NCBI GenBank assembly: GCA_964595205.1
Contig: CAZQOQ010000009.1
Location: forward strand, 1 to 64,000
Direction of reading: 5' to 3'
Source: JADKIH01 sp964595205
Lineage (GTDB): Bacteria > Bacteroidota > Bacteroidia > AKYH767-A > 2013-40CM-41-45
DNA length: 64,000 bases
The first letter of the stretch is position 1. Each line of letters begins with the position of its first letter. The notes under the pieces are model-generated. The model was not told where the DNA came from. It worked only from the letters and a program-made list of their open reading frames with translations, and ran no database searches. Position numbers and translations under genes: made by a program. This document shows positions 43,718 through 50,751 of this stretch, piece after piece.

Positions 43718-44032
43718 GTTAAAAGTCATAATTCAAAATCAAAAATCAAAAATCAAAAATTCAAAAATCAAAAGTTAAAAACTTAATAAATCTCTCTGCA
43801 GATTTTAAAATTTTCAAGAAAGACTCTGATTTTTTTCCATCCCCAACGCTGTCAGTTTTTTGTTTGTCCTGAAAAAAATGGGCTGAAAATTCTGGCTATT
43901 GAACCTGAAACTTACACGATTACACTTCTTGCAAGCGAAAATTAAACTCAAGTCATTTTTGATTTTTGACTTTTGATTTTTGACTTTTGACTTTAGCTTT
44001 TAACTTTTGATTTTGACTTTGACTTTTGACTT
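43718..44032. repeat. Inverted pair of 7-bp repeat arms, TTTTGAC type (locus D)
   Basis: This fills the 339-bp gap between convergent genes. The left arm (43718-43784) has AAAATCA/AAAAGTC words; the right arm (43950-44032) has TTTTGAC/TTTTGAT words. A unique spacer of about 165 bp lies between and has no reading frame I would support. The word type is the same as in locus F. Confidence 0.85.
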
Positions 44033-44049
44033 CACACCCTGGCCGCTTA

Positions 44050-44397
44050 TCATTTATCTCTTCCCGCATTCATGCTATTGAAAACCGACATCACAAGCGA
44101 CATAATTATACTGAAGAACAGGGCCGTCCAGAATCCGCTCACCGCAAAGCCCGGAACCAGTTTACTCACCAGCAGAATCATACCCGCATTAATTACCAGC
44201 AAAAACAATCCGAGGGTAACGATGGTGATCGGAATGGTAAGAATTACAAGTATTGGTTTTACAATTGCATTTAAAAGCGCCAGGACAGCAGCGACAATAA
44301 TCCCGGTGAGAGGTGAATCAATATGCACCCCTGGAAGAATTAGCGCCGTGATAATAACAGCTAATGCGCTAACAATGAGTTGAGCAAGAAAATTCAT
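44050..44397 (-). CDS. Phage-holin-superfamily membrane protein (PF04020-like, chromosomal)
   Basis: I use ATG 44397 (MNFLAQLIVSAL), giving 115 residues. The open frame continues 219 bp upstream only because it runs through repeat locus E, and that extension is spurious. Four membrane segments are visible, with the hallmark LALLNAIVKPILVILTIPI after the second and IMSLVMSVFNSM near the end. Proteins of this family (YvlD-like, 4TMS holin superfamily) are widespread single-copy chromosomal membrane proteins of unclear role, not phage lysis genes. It is divergent from the glutamate dehydrogenase gene. Confidence 0.85.
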   Translation of the reverse strand: MNFLAQLIVSALAVIITALILPGVHIDSPLTGIIVAAVLALLNAIVKPILVILTIPITIVTLGLFLLVINAGMILLVSKLVPGFAVSGFWTALFFSIIMSLVMSVFNSMNAGRDK

Positions 44398-44411
44398 GTT
44401 GAAATTTTTTT

Positions 44412-44419
44412 GAAAGGTA
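44412..44419 (-). promoter_or_regulatory. Possible -7 box of the four-span membrane protein gene
   Basis: On the minus strand TACCTTTC differs from TAnnTTTG at the last base and lies 14 bp before ATG 44397. The -33 TTG would then fall inside the repeat arm that begins at 44430, which could supply it. Confidence 0.3.
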
Positions 44420-44429
44420 GGAAAATGGA

Positions 44430-44928
44430 GACAAGAACCAAGAACTAAGAACCAAGAGTCAAGAACCAAGAGCCAAGATCCAAGAACCAAGAACCAAGAG
44501 CCAAGAGCCAAGAACCAAGAACCAAGAGCCAAGAACCAAGAACCAAGAGTCAAGAACCAAGAGCCAAGAACCAAGAGCCAAGAACCAAGAGCCAAGAACC
44601 AAGAACTAAGAACCAAGAACTAAGAACCAAGAGCCAAGAACCAAGAACCAAGAACCAAGAACCAAGAGCCCAGACAAGGGAATCAAGAACGGGATTTAAG
44701 TTAAGTATCTCATATTAGTGGTTTTAATCGAAATGATAATAAAAATTATTTTTTTCACTCCCGCCTATTTTTCCAGTTTTTATTACTCCGATTTTGGTTC
44801 TTGACTCTTGGTTCTTGGTTCTTGGTTCTTGGATCTTGACTCTTGGTTCTCGACTCTTGGTTCTCGACTCTTGGTTCTTGGCTCTTGGTTCTTGAATCTT
44901 GGTTCTTGAATCTTGGTTCTTGGTTCTA
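44430..44928. repeat. Inverted pair of 7-bp repeat arms, TTCTTGG type (locus E)
   Basis: This occupies most of the 599-bp divergent gap before glutamate dehydrogenase. The left arm (44430-44680) has about 35 copies of CCAAGAA/CCAAGAG; the right arm (44793-44928) has about 19 copies of TTCTTGG/CTCTTGA. The spacer of about 110 bp is AT-rich, without a gene. The word and polarity match loci A and B. Confidence 0.9.
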
Positions 44929-44996
44929 ACATAATTCTTCCCACTTCTTTGGAGGTAAAAAAACTTAATTATTTTTACAACCCCAATACTACATAT

Positions 44997-46421
44997 ATGA
45001 GCACTGATTTAGAAAATGGCCAAAAGTTTTACAGGGATGTAATGACTTATTTTGATAAAGCTGCCGCGCTTACTGACTTTGAACCAGGACTATTACACCA
45101 GATTAAAATCTGTAACAGCATTTATAAATTTTCATTTCCTCTCGAAGTTGACGGAAAACTGGAAGTCATCGAAGGGATACGCGTCCAACACAGTCACCAT
45201 AAGACACCAACCAAAGGTGGTATCCGGTACAGCGAATTTGTAAATGAAGACGAGGTAAAGGCGCTTGCTACACTAATGACCTTTAAGTGCGCAGTCGTGG
45301 ATGTCCCGTTTGGCGGAGCTAAAGGTGGCATTAAGGTAAATCCGCATAATTATAAGGACAAGCAATTAGAGAAAATTACGAGAAGATACACGACCGAACT
45401 GATCAAGAAAAGCATGATCGGTGCCGGCATCGATGTTCCTGCTCCCGACTACGGAAGTGGCCCGAGAGAGATGGCATGGATTGCCGATACATATGCAACC
45501 TTTAAATACGATGATATCAATGCTCTCGGTTGCGTGACCGGTAAGCCGCTCGGACAGGGTGGCATACATGGGAGGACAGAGGCTACGGGACAAGGGTTGT
45601 TTTTTGGAGTACGCGAGGCATTGAATAATACTGAAGACATGAAGGCTATCGGACTTAAGCCAGGTATAGCAGGAAAACGGATCATTGTTCAGGGACTCGG
45701 GAATGTGGGTTACTATTCTGCTCATTTTTGTTCCGAGGGGGGTGGAATCATCATCGGAATAATCGAGCGTGAAGGGGGAATCATGAATGAGAATGGCCTT
45801 GATGTAGCCGCCGTGTTTCAGCATCGAAAAACTCATGGTTCGATTTTAAATTTTCCGGGAGCAAAGAATATTGCTGACCCTATGTCTATGCTGGAAATGG
45901 ACTGCGACATTTTAATTCCTGCCGCACTCGAAAACCAGATCACAAAGGATAATGCGCCGAACATCAAAGCAAAGATCATCGCCGAAGGAGCCAACGGGCC
46001 GGTCACGAAGAATGCTGAAATTATACTCAATCAGAAAAATGTAATGATCATCCCCGACCTGTACCTGAATGCCGGGGGTGTGACAGTCTCGTATTTCGAA
46101 TGGCTGAAGAATCTTTCCCATGTGCGTTTTGGAAGAATGGAAAAGCGCTTTCATGAAATGTCGAATCTTGAATTGATCAGGGCTGTAGAAAAGAGCACCG
46201 GCAAACAACTTGACGCAAAAGAACGGATGGCACTTACGCATGGCGCAGATGAAATCGATCTCGTAAGGTCAGGACTTGAAGAAACGATGATCTATGCTTA
46301 CAATGAAATCAGGGAAATCAAGAAGCAGGACAAACGAATTGAAGACCTGCGCACTGCAGCTTTCGTGAGTGGTATAAGAAAATTAGGCATCAGCTACCAG
46401 TCGCTCGGAATCTTTCCTTGA
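44997..46421 (+). CDS. Glutamate dehydrogenase (Glu/Leu/Phe/Val family)
   Basis: I use ATG 44997 (MSTDLENGQKFYRD), giving 474 residues; the frame to 44913 runs out of repeat locus E. The enzyme interconverts glutamate with 2-oxoglutarate and ammonia. The dimerisation and catalytic domain shows GGIRYSEFVNEDEVKALATLMTFK style sequence and PFGGAKGGIKVNP with the catalytic lysine; the NAD(P)-binding domain has VQGLGNVGYYSAHFCSEGGG. GDH is the most likely member, but other amino acid dehydrogenases of the family cannot be excluded. It seems to be a single-gene unit. Confidence 0.9.
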   Translation: MSTDLENGQKFYRDVMTYFDKAAALTDFEPGLLHQIKICNSIYKFSFPLEVDGKLEVIEGIRVQHSHHKTPTKGGIRYSEFVNEDEVKALATLMTFKCAVVDVPFGGAKGGIKVNPHNYKDKQLEKITRRYTTELIKKSMIGAGIDVPAPDYGSGPREMAWIADTYATFKYDDINALGCVTGKPLGQGGIHGRTEATGQGLFFGVREALNNTEDMKAIGLKPGIAGKRIIVQGLGNVGYYSAHFCSEGGGIIIGIIEREGGIMNENGLDVAAVFQHRKTHGSILNFPGAKNIADPMSMLEMDCDILIPAALENQITKDNAPNIKAKIIAEGANGPVTKNAEIILNQKNVMIIPDLYLNAGGVTVSYFEWLKNLSHVRFGRMEKRFHEMSNLELIRAVEKSTGKQLDAKERMALTHGADEIDLVRSGLEETMIYAYNEIREIKKQDKRIEDLRTAAFVSGIRKLGISYQSLGIFP

Positions 46422-46457
46422 AAAACGCCCTTCCTATATCCCCGAAATTACAACGGG

Positions 46458-47507
46458 TCAGATGATCAGCATAGCATCACCGTAACTATAGAAGCGATAC
46501 TTTTCTTTTACGGCAACTTTATAGGCATGCATGATATTTTCATAGCCACCGAAAGCGGCTACCATCATCAACAGTGTAGACTCAGGCATGTGGAAATTTG
46601 TCACCATGCAATTCGCCACACTGAAATCGTAAGGAGGGAAAATAAATTTGTTGGTCCAGCCTTCGAAAGGTTTCATCTCCCCGAGAGTGGAAACCGATGA
46701 TTCAATCGTCCGCATGACGGTTGTTCCAACTGCGCAGATCTTTTTCTTGGAAGCCTTAGCCTTGTTTACGATGTTGCATGCCTCCTGCCCGATCGCCACC
46801 TGTTCCGAATCCATTTTATGTTTGGTGAGGTCCTCAACTTCCACCGGACGAAAAGTGCCGAGCCCGACATGCAGAGTTACTTCCGCAAAATGAATTCCTT
46901 TAAGTTCAAGTCTCTTTACAAGCGGAAGACTGAAATGCAATCCTGCAGTAGGCGCAGCCACGGCTCCCTCATGACGGGCAAAGACAGTCTGATATCGTTC
47001 CACATCATCAGGTTCAGCCTTACGCTTTATGTATTTCGGCAATGGCGTATTTCCCAAAATTGTAATCGTCTTTTTAAATTCTTCGTAAGGCCCGTCAAAT
47101 AAAAAACGCAATGTTCTGCCTCTTGAAGTCGTGTTATCGATAACCTCTGCAACCAGCAAATCGTCATCGCCGAAATAGAGTTTATTACCGATGCGGATTT
47201 TACGGGCCGGATCAACCAGCACATCCCATAGTCTGCTTTCGCGATTGAGCTCTCTCAAAAGAAACACTTCGATCTTTGCTCCGGTCTTTTCCTTATTTCC
47301 ATAAAGACGTGCAGGGAAAACCCTTGTATTATTCACGACCATTACGTCGCCGTCGTTGAAATAGCCCAGGATATCTTTGAAGTGCTTGTGTTCTATTTTA
47401 CCGGTCTTCCGGTCTAAAACCATTAAACGCGCATCTTCGCGGTTTTTTGCTGGATGAGTTGCAATAAGACTGTCCGGTACGTGTACTTTGAATTGGGATA
47501 ATTTCAT
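46458..47507 (-). CDS. queA: S-adenosylmethionine:tRNA ribosyltransferase-isomerase QueA
   Basis: QueA transfers and rearranges the ribosyl part of SAM onto preQ1 in tRNA to form epoxyqueuosine. The product is 349 residues. Typical segments are SLIATHPAKNREDARLMVLDR near the start, VMVVNNTRVFPARL, AVAAPTAGLHFS (about 180-191) and VTLHVGLGTFRPV. Length matches the family. It follows truB by about 110 bp in a minus-strand cluster from ftsX to queA that is common in Bacteroidota. queD, another queuosine gene, lies at 62533. Confidence 0.95.
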   Translation of the reverse strand: MKLSQFKVHVPDSLIATHPAKNREDARLMVLDRKTGKIEHKHFKDILGYFNDGDVMVVNNTRVFPARLYGNKEKTGAKIEVFLLRELNRESRLWDVLVDPARKIRIGNKLYFGDDDLLVAEVIDNTTSRGRTLRFLFDGPYEEFKKTITILGNTPLPKYIKRKAEPDDVERYQTVFARHEGAVAAPTAGLHFSLPLVKRLELKGIHFAEVTLHVGLGTFRPVEVEDLTKHKMDSEQVAIGQEACNIVNKAKASKKKICAVGTTVMRTIESSVSTLGEMKPFEGWTNKFIFPPYDFSVANCMVTNFHMPESTLLMMVAAFGGYENIMHAYKVAVKEKYRFYSYGDAMLII

Positions 47508-47618
47508 CTATATGGGTTTGTCAGAAAACGGGGAATTTTTTAAAAGGCGGCAAATATACTATATGGACACCCCCCTTGTAAAGGGTTTTTAGTAATATTT
47601 TTTTTAATTCAATTATTT

Positions 47619-48332
47619 TTAATTCGTTTGTCTTTCAGCCAGTTGCGCCAGAAAAACATCCGGAGTAACCGCATCCTCCAGACGAAAATCGCCAATTCTT
47701 GTCCTGCAAAGCGCCGAAAGATAGGCTCCGACACCCAGCTTCTTACCAAAATCGTGTGCCAGTGAACGGATATAAGTACCTTTCGAGCAGACGACCCTGA
47801 AATCAATTTCCGGCAGGCGGGTCCCTGTAATTTCAAATTCCTTAATGACGATTTCTTTTCCCTCCAGCTCAAATTCGTCGCCCCGGCGTGCCTTCTCATA
47901 AGCCCGCTTGCCCTCGATCTTTTTTGCTGAATGAATCGGTGGAACCTGGATTTGTTTACCCAAAAAAGTCACCGCAACTCTCCAGATATCTTCCGGAGAA
48001 ATGTGTTCAAACGGCTGAAACCCTTTCGGCCCGGTCTCAAGATCATATGAATCGGTCGTTGAACCGACTACAAATGTGCCTGTATATTCCTTTTCTGCAT
48101 CCTGAATCTGGCTGATCTGCCTGGTGAGTTTTCCGCTGCATAAAACCAGAAGACCGGTCGCCAGCGGATCGAGTGTACCAGCATGACCAACCTTGAGTTT
48201 ATTAACTGATGCCTTGTCCGAAATTGGAACCTCACTCCTCCTCTCTTCCAACAAAGGCTTCCGCAATTTCTTTACTACATCGAAGGAAGTCCAGCGATAA
48301 GGCTTGTTGATGAGAATTATTCTGTCAGGCAC
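47619..48332 (-). CDS. truB: tRNA pseudouridine(55) synthase TruB
   Basis: TruB makes pseudouridine 55 in the T-loop of tRNAs. The product is 237 residues. The catalytic Asp55 lies in GHAGTLDPLATG (49-60); the KYR-like motif is KPYRWTSFDVV (10-20). The thumb-loop segment and CSKGTYIRSLAHDFG (about 187-201) are present. It lacks the C-terminal PUA domain of the longer type, as is usual in Bacteroidota. It lies 29 bp after uppP in the same orientation. Confidence 0.95.
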   Translation of the reverse strand: MPDRIILINKPYRWTSFDVVKKLRKPLLEERRSEVPISDKASVNKLKVGHAGTLDPLATGLLVLCSGKLTRQISQIQDAEKEYTGTFVVGSTTDSYDLETGPKGFQPFEHISPEDIWRVAVTFLGKQIQVPPIHSAKKIEGKRAYEKARRGDEFELEGKEIVIKEFEITGTRLPEIDFRVVCSKGTYIRSLAHDFGKKLGVGAYLSALCRTRIGDFRLEDAVTPDVFLAQLAERQTN

Positions 48333-48361
48333 AATAAACAGTTTGGGAATTTTATAAAGAC

Positions 48362-49180
48362 TTATACTATAGAGAGGTTATATCCCATGGCATATAAAAC
48401 AAGAATGATTAGTCCGACGATGATGCGGTAATAACCAAAAATCCTGAAACCATGCTTCGTCAGGTAAGTCACGAACGATTTAATTGCAAGCATGGCCACG
48501 ACGAATGCCACCAAATTTCCAACGATCAGCAACGTCAATTCTCCTTCCTGAAAACCCACGCCGGACTTGTAATAGTCGTACAGGTCTTTGACAGTGGCTC
48601 CGAACATGGTTGGCACGGCCAGGAAAAATGAGAATTCGGCGGCTGCTTTTTTGTTCAGACCCTGGCTTAATCCTCCAATGATTGTAGCAGCAGAACGTGA
48701 TACTCCGGGTATCATGGCTATCACCTGGAACAAGCCAATGTTGAATGCTTTTCTGCCTGAAGGTATCCTGTCCAGCCCCCTCTCTTCTGCTTTTGCAAAC
48801 CACTTATCGAGCATCAGGAAAACAACTCCGCCAATAAGCAATGCAAAGGCTACAACTATTACATTTTCCAGGAGTAAATCGATCTGTTTCTTGAAGATTA
48901 AACCGGCCAATACTGCAGGTACAAAAGCAATAAGCAGTTTTTTATAGAAATCAATGATCTCCTTCACACTCTTATCGACAGGAATAAATCGTTTATAATA
49001 AAGGACAATCACCGAAATGATTGCGCCAAGCTGAATGCTGATCGTAAATAATTTGGTGAAAGGAAGCTCTGCAATTCCCATAATTGAAGAGCAGATAATC
49101 ATGTGACCTGTGGAAGAAACTGGTAAAAATTCCGTTAACCCTTCTACAATGGCGAGAATGATAGCTTGGAATAAATTCAT
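48362..49180 (-). CDS. uppP: Undecaprenyl-diphosphate phosphatase
   Basis: This membrane enzyme recycles the C55 lipid carrier for cell-wall synthesis by removing a phosphate. The product is 272 residues with seven or eight membrane segments. The two active-site signatures are EGLTEFLPVSSTGHM (about 13-27) and PGVSRSAATIIGG (about 158-170). It lies 39 bp after the DUF3098 gene and upstream of truB in the same cluster. Confidence 0.95.
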   Translation of the reverse strand: MNLFQAIILAIVEGLTEFLPVSSTGHMIICSSIMGIAELPFTKLFTISIQLGAIISVIVLYYKRFIPVDKSVKEIIDFYKKLLIAFVPAVLAGLIFKKQIDLLLENVIVVAFALLIGGVVFLMLDKWFAKAEERGLDRIPSGRKAFNIGLFQVIAMIPGVSRSAATIIGGLSQGLNKKAAAEFSFFLAVPTMFGATVKDLYDYYKSGVGFQEGELTLLIVGNLVAFVVAMLAIKSFVTYLTKHGFRIFGYYRIIVGLIILVLYAMGYNLSIV

Positions 49181-49219
49181 CCGTTGTTTTTATCGTTGAA
49201 AAAACATTCAACGAATCAA

Positions 49220-49465
49220 TTATTCCTTCGATTTTTTTACAATGGCATAGACCTCCACGATGAAACCGGCCATAACTACAATCGGTGCGATGGTGATACG
49301 ACGGGGACTTAATACGGCAGGATCCCAGACTGCAGGGTCTTCCGAGCCTCCGCCCGACATTAAAACGAAGCCAAGAAAAATCAAAGCAATGCCTACAATC
49401 ATCCACATATAATTTTCTCTGCCGAAAGGGAAATCGACGACTTGTTTAGACTCTTTTTTAGCCAT
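49220..49465 (-). CDS. DUF3098 small membrane protein
   Basis: The product is 81 residues with two membrane segments (about 20-40 and 57-76) separated by a polar loop (GGGSEDPAVWDPAVLSPRRIT). FGRENYMWMIVGIALIFLGFVLMSGGGSEDP is characteristic of DUF3098, which in Bacteroidota lies between ftsX and uppP. The conserved position suggests a role in division or envelope synthesis; function is not established. Repeat locus F separates it from ftsX. Confidence 0.88.
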   Translation of the reverse strand: MAKKESKQVVDFPFGRENYMWMIVGIALIFLGFVLMSGGGSEDPAVWDPAVLSPRRITIAPIVVMAGFIVEVYAIVKKSKE

Positions 49466-49507
49466 TTTTTTGTGGATTTAATTGAGGGTGCAAGTATACG
49501 GAAACAG

Positions 49508-49625
49508 GTTAAAAGTCAAAAGTCAAAGTTCAAAGTTCAAAAAAACAATCGGGCTTAAGATTTAAAATCATTTGTGGGTTTAAAGCCATTTTTGACTTTT
49601 GACCTTTGACTTTAGCTTTTGACCT
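49508..49625. repeat. Inverted pair of 7-bp repeat arms, TTTTGAC type (locus F)
   Basis: The left arm (49508-49545) has AAAAGTC/AAAGTTC words and the right arm (49588-49625) TTTTGAC/CTTTGAC words, with a spacer of about 42 bp. It fills the gap between DUF3098 and ftsX, and the right arm touches the ftsX stop codon. Confidence 0.85.
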
Positions 49626-50504
49626 TCAATAAAGTTCATCGATATGCTGATGCAGGTACCTGTTAACGGCAAAGAAGGTGCTAAATCCGGAAAACAGGAA
49701 ACCAAATACAATCACACCTGCGAAAAGGTATCCTAAAATGGTGATGTCAGAAAGCTGACCAAATTCCGGGAAATGCTGATGAATGAGATAAATGATTGCG
49801 CTCAACAGAATAATGCTGATGGTACCGGCATAAAAACCATGAATGAGTCCTTTCTTTAAAAACGGCCAGCGAATGAAGCCCTTCGTTGCACCAACAAGTT
49901 GCATGCTTTTAATGAGGAAACGCTTTGAATAAAGTGAAAGGCGGATTGTATTATTTATTAAAACCACGGCAACAAAAAGGAGAAGCCCGCAGAAAACGAG
50001 AATGATCATCGCGACTGTCCGGAAATTCTGGTTCATTTTATTGACTTCATCCTGCTGATATGTGACTTCCAGTACGGGCTTATAACTGCTTAGTTTTTCC
50101 TTTATCCAGCGCAAACTGTCAGGGTGGGCATAGGCGGCATTAATGTTTACATCAACGGTTGCAGGAAGCGGATTAGATTCGAGCATGCTTACGGCTCCTT
50201 CTCCAAGGTCCTTCTTCAGGCTGTCGAGCGCCTCTTCTTTTGAAACATACCGTGCGGACCTGACATATGGTAAATCGCTGACGGTTTTAAGAAATGAATT
50301 TAATTGTGAATTGGAAATATCGTCCTGCAAAAAAATATTCAGCTGCACATGCTCCTTCACATAATCCGATAATTTTTTTGCATCGACAACTAAGAGTCCA
50401 AGTAAACCAAGCATGAAAAGCACCAGTGAAATGCTGATAATGGCAGATGCATAAGAAGTCCGCAGCCTGCTATTGCCGTCTTTTGGTGTGTCGGTTACAT
50501 TCAT
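49626..50504 (-). CDS. ftsX: Cell-division ABC transporter permease FtsX
   Basis: FtsX with FtsE controls peptidoglycan hydrolysis at the septum. I use ATG 50504 (MNVTDTPKDGNS), giving 292 residues; an ATG at 50552 is also open. Topology is four membrane segments: one near residues 22-42, then a periplasmic domain (about 45-160), then three near the C terminus. Family features are VQLNIFLQDDISN, YVSKEEALDSLKKDLG and QLVGATKGFIRWPFLKKG. ftsE is not adjacent in the window. It heads the minus-strand cluster ftsX-DUF3098-uppP-truB-queA. Confidence 0.93.
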   Translation of the reverse strand: MNVTDTPKDGNSRLRTSYASAIISISLVLFMLGLLGLLVVDAKKLSDYVKEHVQLNIFLQDDISNSQLNSFLKTVSDLPYVRSARYVSKEEALDSLKKDLGEGAVSMLESNPLPATVDVNINAAYAHPDSLRWIKEKLSSYKPVLEVTYQQDEVNKMNQNFRTVAMIILVFCGLLLFVAVVLINNTIRLSLYSKRFLIKSMQLVGATKGFIRWPFLKKGLIHGFYAGTISIILLSAIIYLIHQHFPEFGQLSDITILGYLFAGVIVFGFLFSGFSTFFAVNRYLHQHIDELY

Positions 50505-50595
50505 TCTAGTCGTGCGAAAGTAAATAAAGTATTCCGCCCAAGGAGTCATCATTCTGACCTAATCGTCTTATTTTTCTACATTCGCATGTTCAAAT

Positions 50596-50729
50596 AACGT
50601 TTGGCGTTTGGCGTTTGGCGTTTGGCGTTTGGCGTTTGACGTTTGGCGTTTCGCGTTTGGCGTTTGACGTTTGGCGTTTGGCGTTTATTCTAACGCCAAA
50701 CGGCAAACGCGAAACGCCAAACGGCAAAC
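50596..50729. repeat. Inverted pair of 7-bp repeat arms, GCGTTTG type (locus G)
   Basis: The left arm (50596-50686) has about 13 near-perfect copies of GCGTTTG; the right arm (50692-50729) has five copies of CGCCAAA-type words. The spacer is only 5 bp, so the pair can form a long hairpin between divergent ftsX and leuS, ending 22 bp before the leuS start. Confidence 0.92.
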
Positions 50730-50751
50730 TCAATAGTAATGAGTAACAACA

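Noticed and set aside
44398..44616. N-terminal extension of the four-span membrane protein
   Set aside because: It is translated repeat locus E; the family start is at ATG 44397.
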